A stretch of DNA of 36,508 nt from Bog-756 sp052326605 (GTDB lineage Bacteria > Actinomycetota > Acidimicrobiia > Acidimicrobiales > RAAP-2). Position numbers and translations under genes: made by a program. Each line of letters starts with the position of its first letter. Within the stretch, counting starts at the first letter, position 1. The notes below the pieces were generated by a model. That model searched no databases, was not told where the DNA came from, and saw only the letters and a list, made by a program, of their open reading frames with translations. Below are positions 7,724 through 16,270 of this stretch, piece after piece. The stretch lies in assembly GCA_052326605.1 (NCBI GenBank), contig JBKQMB010000071.1, positions 1 to 36,508 on the forward strand, written 5' to 3'.

Positions 7724-9016
7724 TCAGGAACTTGGACGCGTCATATATGGATAGTCGCAACGGTATCCGTAGGTGCTGCTACTCACCGGAGGATCATCGT
7801 GACGTTGGAACTGACCGCTCGTCACCTCACCGATCAGGTAGCAGTTCGACCCTGTCTTCGCCGCGGGATCGGTCGGTGCGATGATGTGACCGGCGTCGAA
7901 CGTCGTGATCTTGGAAAGCGCGCTCAGAATCGATCCGCGACTTGGATCGGATCCGGCATTTTTCAGTGCCTGAGCAAAAAGACTTCCCGACACCCACCCG
8001 TACATTGTGAACAGGTCGGGCTTGAACCCTGGTGACGCCACGTTCACCCAATGAAGGAACATTGCCACCGCTGGGATCGTCGACTCGTCCCCACCGAGGA
8101 AGAGCGAGGCGGTCTGATTGAGATAGGCGCCGTCTACGGCGGACGGCCCACCCGATGCCGCTACCAGCTGGCTGCTGTAAGCAGACGGTCCGAGGACGAC
8201 CTGGGGATGGAAGTTCTGCTGGTTGAGATCCTTCAGCAGCGACGAAGCATAGATCTCCGGCATCTGGTCGATGAAGAGCACCTTGACACCTTGGTTCCTC
8301 ATCGTGATGACGTTCTGCGTGAAGTCGACCTGAGATTCGTCATACGTCTGGTCGTAGACAACCCTGTACCCGACCTTCTGCATGACGTATTTCTCATTCT
8401 GCCATTGCGTTTCGGACGATGGCAGGTCGGCCACGAGCACGCCTACCGCCTTCACCCCGGCCGGGAACTTCTTCTTGAAATACTGAAGTGGACCCTCTAA
8501 CCAGCCCTGGCGCAGAGGAACCGGGCTGAATACATTGGGAAGGCCGTTGGTCGTGTGGTCCAAGACCACCGATACATCGGGAACATCGGGATTCTCAGCT
8601 AGTAGCACTCCACCAAAACTGTCAAAGGTCGAGAAATCACCGACCAGGGCAGCGTCGTTGGATATGGCTTCTTGTGTGGCCTGTTTGTTGCCGGCCCCGG
8701 TGTAGTTGTCATTGCCGCTGTCGACAAGGATGTTCCGACCGTTGATTCCGCCTACTGAGTTGACGTAGTCCGCATAGGCCTCTGTGCCCACCAACGCGCC
8801 TTCGAAGAGACCGCCGAGGGCCAGAGTGGACACGTTGCCGATGTGGACGGATGTCGTGGTAATCCCAGTGTGGTCACCATACGCACTGGCCGGAATCGCC
8901 GATCCATGACCTCCTTCCGCAGCTGTGGTGGTGGACGACGAGGTGGTGGAAGCGCACGCCATGGCGCCAACGCTCACCAATGCCACGATTCCTAGCGCTC
9001 CGATACGTGCCTTCAT
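7724..9016 (-). CDS. ABC-type branched-chain amino-acid binding lipoprotein (Peripla_BP_6 type)
   Basis: A 430-residue protein. The ATG at 9014-9016 begins a lipoprotein signal: MKARIG, a hydrophobic stretch, then a lipobox ending GAMAC with Cys21, followed by a Ser/Thr-rich linker. The mature part starts with HTGITTTSVHIGNVSTL and continues GTEAYADYVNSVGGINGR, the typical opening of LivJ-type type-1 periplasmic binding folds. The protein would be anchored outside the membrane and bind an amino acid or another small organic ligand. No permease or ATPase gene is nearby, so either it serves a distant transporter or it acts as a sensor. The ribosome site is weak: GGAG lies about 17 bases upstream. 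Ligand cannot be told from the sequence. Confidence 0.88.
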   Translation of the reverse strand: MKARIGALGIVALVSVGAMACASTTSSSTTTAAEGGHGSAIPASAYGDHTGITTTSVHIGNVSTLALGGLFEGALVGTEAYADYVNSVGGINGRNILVDSGNDNYTGAGNKQATQEAISNDAALVGDFSTFDSFGGVLLAENPDVPDVSVVLDHTTNGLPNVFSPVPLRQGWLEGPLQYFKKKFPAGVKAVGVLVADLPSSETQWQNEKYVMQKVGYRVVYDQTYDESQVDFTQNVITMRNQGVKVLFIDQMPEIYASSLLKDLNQQNFHPQVVLGPSAYSSQLVAASGGPSAVDGAYLNQTASLFLGGDESTIPAVAMFLHWVNVASPGFKPDLFTMYGWVSGSLFAQALKNAGSDPSRGSILSALSKITTFDAGHIIAPTDPAAKTGSNCYLIGEVTSGQFQRHDDPPVSSSTYGYRCDYPYMTRPSS

Positions 9017-9452
9017 CAATTCAGCACACAACACTCCGTGTAACTCTGCATTACAGAGCGGACGCCGATACTGGTCTAGGAAAGGCCAGGCTGACCGCTG
9101 TTTTTCAATGGCTGCCAAAGATTCTCACTCTTGTTTAGCACCTGCACAAGTTCGCCGTACGCACGGGTATGAGCAGCTCTTCTTCTTACAAGTCCATTTG
9201 TGGCAGACGGTCTCACGATCCGCAGTGGCGGTGTGGCGTCCCGTTCCAATGTGCGCAGGATGTCCCTGGCCGAGTGCGTCTTCTCCGGCCGCGACGTCGG
9301 GATGGCGGTGACCGCCCCCAGTGCCGCTGCCCTGGGGGCGAGGGCCGACGGCGCGTCCGGGCAGGCCGGAGTTGCAGGGCGTGAACCCAGAGCGTGATGC
9401 CCTGTTCACAGCCTCCACCGGGCGCGACACTGAGAGACAGGGAGGAAGCGCG
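9017..9452. other. intergenic region between divergent genes
   Basis: This separates the leftward binding-protein gene and the rightward acyltransferase, so both promoters should lie here. No convincing -35/-10 pair stands out. A plus-strand frame at about 9200-9397 has coding-like composition but no ribosome site or recognisable motif, and it may be a remnant. Confidence 0.4.
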
Positions 9453-10394
9453 ATGGCCAAGGCGGACCGCAGTGCCGGAACGGATGAGCGAGGGATCCTC
9501 GCCCCGCTGACCGAGGCGATCGCCCATCGCATCGATGAAGAGCGGCACGGGACGGTGGTGGCCCGGGACCCCGGCTTCGTACGCCGATTCGTACCCCACG
9601 TCGAGCAGTGGATGCGTTACTTCTCTCCCGAGGTGCGGGGTATCGAGAACCTCCCCGTCACCGGGCCGGTGCTTGTGGTCAGCAATCACTCGTGTCTCTT
9701 CTACATGCCGGACACATGGATGGTAGGTGCGGCCATCACGGAGCGCCGTGGGGCGGACGCGCCGGCCTACGCCATGGTCTACGACCTGTTGTTCGGAATT
9801 CCCGCGGTCGGTTCCAGCCTGCGAAGGCTGGGTGCGGTGCCGGCCAGTGGGGGCGAGGGTGAGCGACTGCTAGCCGAGGGTGCCCTGATCCTCGACTACC
9901 CCGGTGGGGACGCCGAGGCGTGTCGGCCATGGGCTGAGCGCGACAGGATCATATTCTCGGGCCACATGGGGTTCGTGCGTCTGGCCCTGCGTGCCGGCGT
10001 CCCAGTCGTCCCCGTGGTGGCTTACGGCAGCCACCACGCCGTCGTGGTGCTCTCCCGGGGGGAGACCCTCGCACGTGCCCTCGGGTTGGCCCGTCTACGG
10101 ATCAAGGTGTTCCCGATCCTCCTCGGGCCGTTGGGCGTCACGTCGGCACTTATGCCACCGCTGCCCATGCCGGCCGAGGTCACTGTCGAGTTCATGGCAC
10201 CGCTCGACTGGAGCGCCTTCGGGCCGGACGCCGCCAATGACGAGGACGTGGTCCGGGCCTGCTACAACGAGATCACGGGTGCCATGCAGGCCACGCTCGA
10301 TCGGCTGCATGCCGAGAAGCCCCACCCGGTGCTGCGCGGCTGGTCCCAGCTCCTCCGCAAGGGCGGCAGGCCTATGAACTTCGGTTCCGAGTAG
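9453..10394 (+). CDS. PlsC/LPLAT-like acyltransferase
   Basis: A 313-residue protein; the ATG at 9453 follows GGGAGGAAGCGCG, a strong ribosome site, which rules out the longer frame from 9321. The family signature is an NHS motif (VVSNHS, residues 75-80) followed by an Asp at about 87, then YPGGDAEACRPW near 150 and a GVPVVPVVAYGSHH segment. This pattern fits the diacylglycerol/lysophospholipid acyltransferase branch found in actinobacteria, in which NHS...PGG replaces the classical NHxxxxD...EGTR. It would transfer an acyl chain from acyl-CoA or acyl-ACP to a glycerolipid at the inner membrane face. The His-to-Asp spacing is longer than the classical four residues. Exact acceptor unknown. 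Confidence 0.82.
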   Translation: MAKADRSAGTDERGILAPLTEAIAHRIDEERHGTVVARDPGFVRRFVPHVEQWMRYFSPEVRGIENLPVTGPVLVVSNHSCLFYMPDTWMVGAAITERRGADAPAYAMVYDLLFGIPAVGSSLRRLGAVPASGGEGERLLAEGALILDYPGGDAEACRPWAERDRIIFSGHMGFVRLALRAGVPVVPVVAYGSHHAVVVLSRGETLARALGLARLRIKVFPILLGPLGVTSALMPPLPMPAEVTVEFMAPLDWSAFGPDAANDEDVVRACYNEITGAMQATLDRLHAEKPHPVLRGWSQLLRKGGRPMNFGSE

Positions 10395-11193
10395 CGACGC
10401 CATCCTCCGAACTTGGGTGAGGCCTGCCCGTCACGGCGTCAACTGTCGGACATCGGCTTCCCTCAGGGCGATCCCTGAACCAGCAGAATCCAGGACGGCT
10501 CAAACCCCTCCGAGAAGAGTCGTGCAAGGCCCACAGTGCGCACCGCGCATGATCTCAGCTACCCCGGCTGAGAACAGATGAAGCCAGCCTTGACGAACGC
10601 CATTGCCCAGTCGTCATGCCGTCTCCCCTGTCGTCCCCATCTCCCCCGTGATCGACAGAGGACCGAAGCGTCAAAGCGAGTGGCCGTGGTGCGGTGTGCC
10701 AATGGTCACCAGTGCATCTATCTGCGCCCCCACTGCTGCTGCGTGCTCAGCGACGACGCCCCTGTCGAGTGCCCGACGACCACGATGGTTTCGTGGTCTT
10801 GATCCAGCTCCTCGATCAGGTTGACCGGGCGCTCCGCTGAGGTGGCGATTGACCCGAAGACCAATCGCTCGTTGAAGTACTTGGTTCGCCAGCCCTGCGC
10901 CGGATCGGAGTCAGCGGCCATTCACTACCGGGAGCAGCGAAACCTCCCACGAAGTCGGGTGCCCTACTCATCGTTCAGTACCCGGAACGCTAGGGCACCA
11001 TATTGGTCGTTCAGGAGTTTCACAGCCCTGATGTGGGAGCCACGGCCATGCCCCATTGTTTTGGTATGCGGTCGCCGAACTGGAGGAACCGTCGACACAG
11101 TGACCGTGGGCTTGCCATTGTCACGTGAGAGGGTGATGAGCGGCAAAACGCGGAAGCAGTCCACTGCCGATTGCGTCAGATTCTCAACCGTAT
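10395..11193. other. gene-poor gap with one hairpin repeat unit
   Basis: About 800 bases with only short overlapping frames. A leftward frame at 10718-10921 (with VNLIEELDQDHETIVVVGHSTG) and one at 10964-11164 have protein-like stretches but no recognisable family, start or ribosome site. They may be gene remnants. The only identifiable element is the repeat unit at 10551-10580. Confidence 0.4.
10551..10580. repeat. hairpin repeat unit (single)
   Basis: GATCTCAGC, a 6-base loop and GGCTGAGAAC form a short stem. It is the same arrangement as the units at 20948, 24590, 25938 and 33550. Confidence 0.55.
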
Positions 11194-12015
11194 CTACGAG
11201 ATCGCAGCATTGAAATCGGGATCTGGCTCAAAGAACTGATGGACAAGTGCCTCCAAGCCAACTGCAAAGAGCGTCCATTGCTGATCCTCGCCGTTCGGAC
11301 CGGTGGGGCGCACAACTCGCTCGATTCGACCACTGAGGTGTTGTCGCAATGAATACCCTTCATTCAAAGCTGTGACAGTCATGACGAACTGCTGCATGGT
11401 CCACGGCTCTCGGATCCGAAGGCCAAAGAGCTCGACGAGACCCGCGTAGATCTCTTCCCAGAACCTCGAGACAGTCTCATACCCTTCCATGAGTGCGACC
11501 TGGATCCGTCGCCGCTCGTCCGGAAGATTGGTTGCGGTCGCCATTGCCAAGACGTTGATCCACAACGACCAATTCGCCGAGTTGGCAATGGCGTCGCCGC
11601 TGGCCTCCCCTCCGACTCGACACACCTCCCGTAAGGCGTGTGCACGCGATTCGACCGTCGAGAGGTCGATACCAACGAAGACGCCAGCTATTGCTCGGAC
11701 CGTCAAATCGGCTTCGGGTCGCTGCTCGTCCTGGGCAATGGCAACAAGGACATCGGCCTGGTAGTCCGCTTGGTTCTCCCACACACGCCGGATTACCGAG
11801 GCGTTCGTAAGCCGCAAGCCCGTCTTCTTCTCCACACGGTCGAAGACCCTCTTGAACGTGAGATTGCTGGACCCAGGCTCAAGTCCTTCCTCGAGCAGGA
11901 TCTCCTTCCCTGCTTCTAACAGTGCGGCGCGCAACTCCTCACGGGTCTGCTTCGTTTGGCGCGTCTCAGTCACGGCCCGGAGCTTCGGTACGCCTGAACC
12001 AGGTCGCAGTTCCAT
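11194..12015 (-). CDS. TetR-like transcriptional regulator (paralogue 1)
   Basis: About 273 residues from the ATG at 12013-12015; a GTG at 11973 (VTETRQTKQ) is where similarity to the paralogue at 24750 begins and may be the real start. The N-terminal half holds REELRAALLEAGKEILLEEG and TFKRVFDRVEKKTG, then LTNASVIRRVWENQADYQ in the position of the DNA-contacting helices of TetR proteins. The long C-terminal half, ending RPTGPNGEDQQWTLFAVGLEALV, would be the ligand/dimer domain. By eye about three in five residues match the paralogue, with an unbroken identical SSNLTFKRVF and NASVIRRVWENQAD. Ligand and targets unknown. No divergent partner gene: upstream is an IS fragment. Confidence 0.8.
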   Translation of the reverse strand: MELRPGSGVPKLRAVTETRQTKQTREELRAALLEAGKEILLEEGLEPGSSNLTFKRVFDRVEKKTGLRLTNASVIRRVWENQADYQADVLVAIAQDEQRPEADLTVRAIAGVFVGIDLSTVESRAHALREVCRVGGEASGDAIANSANWSLWINVLAMATATNLPDERRRIQVALMEGYETVSRFWEEIYAGLVELFGLRIREPWTMQQFVMTVTALNEGYSLRQHLSGRIERVVRPTGPNGEDQQWTLFAVGLEALVHQFFEPDPDFNAAIS

Positions 12016-12168
12016 GAGCACCCACCACCCCATCATGTATCTATCCGTCGCCAGAGTCGAGTACTCGCGTCGTCGACCGCCAAGCCCTCCCAAAGCATCG
12101 GCAAACGGTGGCTGGTCTCACATAGAGATATGGGTTTGCCCTACCTGTGGGCGCCAACAATTCCATTT

Positions 12169-12380
12169 GGGTGCCGTGAGTAGGACTTTCGTGAAGACAG
12201 ACCTGGCGACGAAACTGGGCCATGACCCTGACGTTTCTCTACATTGCCTGCGTCCGCATCCTCCAAATGCTCCGCCTGGGTCGGCGTGACAACGAAGATC
12301 TGGCCGTTGAAGTCGTCGTAGTCCGCCACGAGATGGCAGTCCTCCGTCGTCAGGTGGTCCGCCCCGAACTACGGCGGCAC
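12169..12380 (+). mobile_element. IS copy 3, 5' fragment only
   Basis: It starts with GGGTGCCG at 12169 and shares GGACTTTCGTG and GCGACGAAACTGGGCCATG with the left part of copy 2. Similarity to the transposase ends near 12375 after RHEMAVLRRQVVRPEL. The core and right end are missing. Confidence 0.65.
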
Positions 12381-12395
12381 AGGTGGCGTCTTTGA
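12222..12395 (+). pseudogene. N-terminal fragment of the IS transposase
   Basis: A 57-codon frame from the ATG at 12222. It reads MTLTFLYIACVRILQMLRL and then DLAVEVVVVRHEMAVLRRQV, clearly the same start as the transposase at 6259 (MALPWLNLDFVRILQVLRL, RHEIAVLRRQV). It runs into unrelated sequence and stops at 12395. It has no catalytic domain. Confidence 0.7.
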
Positions 12396-12533
12396 CGACC
12401 TCCAGTTGGACGATCCGAATCAACGCCAAAGCTGCGAGCTGTCGCTTCAACACCGAGATTCGAGGGAAGGCTCGCTCGGCTTCGGGCGAGACCCACAAGG
12501 CACCCGCCGCCAGCCCGCCATTAGTGTCCACCT

Positions 12534-13088
12534 ATGGCACCATCCAGCGGCACCTACGAAATCGGCCCGAGCGACGCGAGCCTGACGGTGCGCACCACCA
12601 AGGCCGGCCTGGGCGCCAGGCTGGCCCACGACCTGACCATCGAAGCCAAGACGTGGAGCGGGTCGATCACCTTCGACAACGCTGACCTGGCCGCCTCGAG
12701 CGTCGAAGTGACTGTCGCGGCAACGTCGTTGGCGGTGATCGACTTCTCCGGCGGCATTAAGCCGCTCAGCGATGGGGACCGCAAGGAGATCGCCAGAACC
12801 ATCAACGAAAAGGCCCTGCAGACCAACAAGTACCCCGACATCACCTTCCGTTCCACCGCCATCAGCGGACAGGCGGACGCGTTCACCGTGACCGGCGATC
12901 TGACCATCACCGGGACCACCCGGCCGGTCAGCCTGGCGGTGACCGTCGGCGGCGGCGGTCTGGTGACAGTGCGGGCCACGTTGACCCAGACCCAGTTCGG
13001 TATCAAGCCCTATTCGGCCATGCTCGGGACCCTCAAGATCAGCGACGAGGTCGAGGTCCACGCCACCCTGACGCTGCCGGCGCCCTAA
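12534..13088 (+). CDS. YceI family protein
   Basis: A 184-residue protein matching the YceI fold, a lipocalin-like barrel that binds isoprenoid or other amphiphilic molecules. Visible landmarks are YEIGPSDASLTVRTTKAGLGARLAHDLTI at the start (phrase divided: YEIGPSDASLTVRTTK, then LGARLAHDL), KALQTNKYPDITFRST in the middle and the GDLTITGTTRPVSLAV strand pair typical of the family. The variant has AHDL after the first strand, as in cytoplasmic actinobacterial members. No signal peptide. The start ATG at 12534 has no good ribosome site. It stands alone, 3' of the IS fragment. Confidence 0.9.
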   Translation: MAPSSGTYEIGPSDASLTVRTTKAGLGARLAHDLTIEAKTWSGSITFDNADLAASSVEVTVAATSLAVIDFSGGIKPLSDGDRKEIARTINEKALQTNKYPDITFRSTAISGQADAFTVTGDLTITGTTRPVSLAVTVGGGGLVTVRATLTQTQFGIKPYSAMLGTLKISDEVEVHATLTLPAP

Positions 13089-13194
13089 ATCGGGCCAATC
13101 GGGACCGCCGTCCGGTCGAGGCGCCGGCCGCCGTTGCTCAGCTCAAGACCAGGCTCTCCCCCATAGGTGGCCCGGTCGACGGTCCCGGTGGGCT

Positions 13195-13414
13195 CTGGGC
13201 GCCGAAGAACTCGTCCGATGCTGCCGAACAGGGAGTGTCTACAACTAGTTGTGTGAACATCAACCTGGGAGATCGAGACCGGTAGCGTGGGTAATGGTTC
13301 CGGCCAGCTCGTCGTCCCTCCAGGCACTGGGGTTTTATCGGGAGCCCACCAAGGAGTATTGACAGAACCGTGCAGGTCATACCGACAGATCCCAACGTCA
13401 TGTGGTGACTGCCG
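13195..13414. repeat. dispersed ~200-bp repeat, copy B
   Basis: It aligns to copy A at 5963-6183 in the same orientation. Shared points are a GGGCGCCGAA start, GCCGAACAGG, the palindrome ACAACTAGTTGT at about 13240-13251, GCCCACCAAGG and ACAGAACCGTGCAGGTCAT at 13362-13380. It fills the space between the convergent YceI and patatin genes (13089-13488), where nothing else is evident. Confidence 0.6.
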
Positions 13415-13488
13415 GTCAGACAGCGATGATTCACGACTTCCGGCAGATCACTCGGGGTAGAGCACCCACGGCATTGCAACGCCGGTCT

Positions 13489-14502
13489 TCAGGCGCCGAT
13501 CGCTCCCAAGAGCGCACGCGTGTCGGCTCGCTCCAGCCGACGCAGCGCCGACACTCTCGCCTGGCGTGCAACTGCAGCGCGGCGATCGGGATCCATGGGG
13601 TTGGGCCCGATGACTGCAGCATCCTCCGCTGTCGGTTGGATCACGACCACTTGCGTGCCCCGGCGGCGGAGTCGTCGCGCCTCGGCTTCGAGGACCAGAC
13701 GGGACCATCGGCGCGAAGGTTGGTCGATGGTCAGACGAATCCTGCGTCCGGCCAACGACATTGGCGAACTCACCAGGACAAGATCCAGGTCGGCGTGGAC
13801 CAGCACGTCCGCGTTGGTCGGCGAATGTGTCCCGCCATCCACAAAGCCCTCCCCATCGATGCGTACCGGCCGGAAGAACCCCGGGATGGCGCACGACGCC
13901 GCCACGGCGTCAGGTAGCGGAGGCCGGCAGTCGCGCCCGAACACCACCAGGCACCCGTCACGTTCACGAACGGCGCACACCCACAGCGGCTCGCTCGGCC
14001 AGGCACCCGGCGCCAGCCGGGAGATTGCCTCCGCGATGAAGTCGGCGTCGACTGTTCCCTCCGGCGCCAGCCCGGCGAGGAGCGCCAACGGTCGGGCCTC
14101 GAACGGGTGGGTGGCGGCACGTGCCAGCCTGGTGCCGATGTCCGTGGGGCGCCGAAGCCTGGCGGCGGAACGCACGGCGGGCGGCTGGCGCGCCGGACCG
14201 ACACCGGGCAGCAGCCGCCTACCGGCCGCCGACATGGGCCGGTCCTCGGCACGAGCGAGCAGGTCTGCGGCGGAAAGCCCTGCTCGCAGCGAGGTGCCGG
14301 TGATAGACCCGGCCGACGTGCCCACAACCACAGCGGCGCGACGGGGATCCCAGCCGGTCGCCTCCTCGACGGCGGCCAGGACGCCAGCGTGGAGGGCGCC
14401 ACCGGCCACACCGCCTGCTCCAAGCACGAGACCGACCCGAGGTCCTCGGCTGACACCACCGACGGTTGCTGCACTCTCGTCGGTGTCGTCGCCCGAACTC
14501 AT
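13489..14502 (-). CDS. patatin-like phospholipase (complete)
   Basis: A 337-residue protein from the ATG at 14500-14502. It has the full patatin set: the Gly-rich oxyanion loop GAGGVAGG (28-35), the nucleophile elbow GTSAG (Ser63) and the dyad Asp in VDGG (Asp222). The segment DAVAASCAIPGFFRPV just before it is the typical pre-Asp region. Bacterial patatins act on phospholipids or acylglycerols; no signal peptide is visible, so it would act inside the cell or be exported by another route. The region after residue 250 is Arg-rich. It is only distantly like the truncated patatin at 46-915. It is divergent from the WS/DGAT gene, with 155 bp between starts. Confidence 0.9.
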   Translation of the reverse strand: MSSGDDTDESAATVGGVSRGPRVGLVLGAGGVAGGALHAGVLAAVEEATGWDPRRAAVVVGTSAGSITGTSLRAGLSAADLLARAEDRPMSAAGRRLLPGVGPARQPPAVRSAARLRRPTDIGTRLARAATHPFEARPLALLAGLAPEGTVDADFIAEAISRLAPGAWPSEPLWVCAVRERDGCLVVFGRDCRPPLPDAVAASCAIPGFFRPVRIDGEGFVDGGTHSPTNADVLVHADLDLVLVSSPMSLAGRRIRLTIDQPSRRWSRLVLEAEARRLRRRGTQVVVIQPTAEDAAVIGPNPMDPDRRAAVARQARVSALRRLERADTRALLGAIGA

Positions 14503-14657
14503 GGCTGCAGGTGCAGCGGCGTGGTCATCAGCACGTGTCAGTTCTACACGCCGGAGCGTGGGGCCCGAGTAGCCCAGGCTACTGGCCGCGATCGCGGTAA
14601 CGTTTGACGTTGCGGCGGTGGCTGGTGGACCGTCGTCATCCTACCGAGGAGGCGGCG

Positions 14658-15932
14658 ATGGGCTCCACGCCGATGGCAGGCGCAGATGCCACGTGGCTGC
14701 ACATGGATCGGCCCCGGAACCTGATGATCGTCAACATCGTGCTGTGGTTCGACGGGGAGGTCGAGTGGACCGCACTGGAGGACTCGTTCTTCGAGCGGGT
14801 CGTGGAACGGTTCGAGGTCTTCCGGTCACGGGCGGTCGACCCACCTTTGACTATGGGGCTCATGGCGCCTCGGTGGGAGCCGGTCGAGGTCAGCCGGGTC
14901 GACCACATCCGACTGGTGAGGTTGCCCGATCCCGGGGATGGCCCCGAGCTACATCTCTACATCGCCCGCGAGGCTGCCCGACCGCTCGACGATCGAGTTC
15001 CGCTGTGGCAACTGCACCTGATCGAGGGGTACGCCAATGGGGGGGCCGTCCTGCTGCGCAGCCATCACGCCCTCGGCGACGGGCCCACGTTGATGCACAT
15101 GCTCCACGCTTGGTCCGGGTCGCACCCAGCGGGGAAGGACCCGTCGATGCCGATGACGCCGCCTTCGAAGCGTGCCGGGTGGTCGGTCGGCGGCATCGGT
15201 GGAGACGCCGGCATGTTGGCGAAGTTGGTGTCGGGCCTGCCCTCGAAGGCCGGCGTTCTAGGGGGCAGGCTCGGCGGCGCGAAATCAGTGGCGTGGACAG
15301 CCCCGGTTCCACTCGAGACCATCAAACAGCTTGCCCGAGAGACCAATTCCAAGGTCAACGACGTTGGGCTGGCTCTTGTCGCAGGAGCGCTTCGACGCGG
15401 CGTCGAGGGCGCTGCTGGTGCGCGGGTCGAGGCGATGGTTCCCGTGAACGTACGGGCCAAGGAGCAGCCGATCGAGTACAGCATGGGAAACCATTTCGGC
15501 CTCGTCACCATCAAGCTCCCGACCGATATCGACAATGCCCGAGAGCGAATCGCGAGAGTGAAAGCGGACATGGATCGAATCAAGTCCACTCACGAAGCCC
15601 AGGTCGTCTTCGACGCGCTCACTGTGCTCGGCGCCACACCGAGGCAGTCTGCCCAGGCATGGGTCGACGCGTTCTCTCGCCGCGCCAGTGTGGTGATCAC
15701 CAACATCAACGGCCCGCAGCAGCCGTTGCACCTGGGCTCGGTGGAGATCGGCGGCATGGTGCTTTGGGTACCGGCCACCGGCCCGATCGGACTCGGTGTG
15801 AGCATCTGCAGCTATGCCGGCGTCGTGCGGTTCGGCGTGATCGCCGACACGGCAGCCGTGCCGGATCCGAAGCGGGCCGTCCAGGCGCTCGATGAGGAAA
15901 TCCAGGTTGCGTTGACCAGCGGACCGACCTGA
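14658..15932 (+). CDS. wax ester synthase / diacylglycerol acyltransferase (WS/DGAT)
   Basis: A 424-residue protein. The ATG at 14658 follows AGGAGGCGGCG; the frame extends to 14604 but lacks a ribosome site there. The active-site motif HHxxxDG is present as HHALGDG at residues 136-142, preceded by PLWQLHLIEG, both hallmarks of the family. The C-terminal part has the conserved NVSN/NVRGP-like block (ITNINGPQQPLHLGS). These enzymes join fatty acyl-CoA to diacylglycerol or long-chain alcohols to make storage lipid, common in actinomycetes. Divergent from the patatin gene, so storage-lipid synthesis and acyl hydrolysis may be linked; that is inference. Confidence 0.92.
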   Translation: MGSTPMAGADATWLHMDRPRNLMIVNIVLWFDGEVEWTALEDSFFERVVERFEVFRSRAVDPPLTMGLMAPRWEPVEVSRVDHIRLVRLPDPGDGPELHLYIAREAARPLDDRVPLWQLHLIEGYANGGAVLLRSHHALGDGPTLMHMLHAWSGSHPAGKDPSMPMTPPSKRAGWSVGGIGGDAGMLAKLVSGLPSKAGVLGGRLGGAKSVAWTAPVPLETIKQLARETNSKVNDVGLALVAGALRRGVEGAAGARVEAMVPVNVRAKEQPIEYSMGNHFGLVTIKLPTDIDNARERIARVKADMDRIKSTHEAQVVFDALTVLGATPRQSAQAWVDAFSRRASVVITNINGPQQPLHLGSVEIGGMVLWVPATGPIGLGVSICSYAGVVRFGVIADTAAVPDPKRAVQALDEEIQVALTSGPT

Positions 15933-16270
15933 TGCCCTCCCGGTGGTCGAGAGTTCTCGTCCAGAGCGCGCACCGTGCCGAGGCGCCAGGGTTTCCGGAG
16001 GGTCGACTTGTGGCGAAGCCTGATCCGACGGACAGTTGCGCGAGCAACTTTGCGGGAACTCGAGACCAATAGAGCGGGAAGTGGCTTCGGTTCAGGTCGT
16101 GGTCCCTCCAGGTCACTGCTGTCTCGTCGCTACCCCACCAACTGCCGGACGGCGCACCCGCCGCCTCGCCGGATGAACCGCACCAGAGCGATGTCACCTC
16201 GAGCACCGTTCATGGGGAGCGCTCCGGGAGCACCCCCGCGGCGCTCCGACGGGAGTTCAACACGCAGGGG
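15933..16270. other. intergenic region holding diverged repeat copy C
   Basis: No gene seen. It lies between the convergent WS/DGAT and thioesterase genes. Much of it (about 16015-16145) aligns to the central part of repeat copy B, including CTCGAGACC, CGTGGTCCCTCCAGGTCACTG (split: CGTGGTCCC, then TCCAGGTCACTG) and CCCACCAA. The A/B palindrome is replaced by GTTGCGCGAGCAAC at 16034-16047. Confidence 0.5.
16015..16145. repeat. dispersed repeat, copy C (diverged)
   Basis: It shares the order of elements of copy B: a hairpin (GTTGC...GCAAC here), then a CTCGAGACC block, TTCGGTTCAGGTCGTGG, CCCTCCAGG and CCCACCAA. Identity is visibly lower than between A and B. Confidence 0.4.

Noticed and set aside
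7344..7760. A 138-residue leftward frame downstream of the binding-protein gene
   Set aside because: It overlaps the end of the lipoprotein gene, has no ribosome site and no recognisable motif.
10821..11213. A 130-residue plus-strand frame
   Set aside because: Composition and lack of motifs suggest a chance frame in a gene-poor gap.
15065..15589. Leftward frame antisense to the WS/DGAT gene
   Set aside because: It is a shadow frame; the plus strand carries the HHxxxDG motif and a strong ribosome site.
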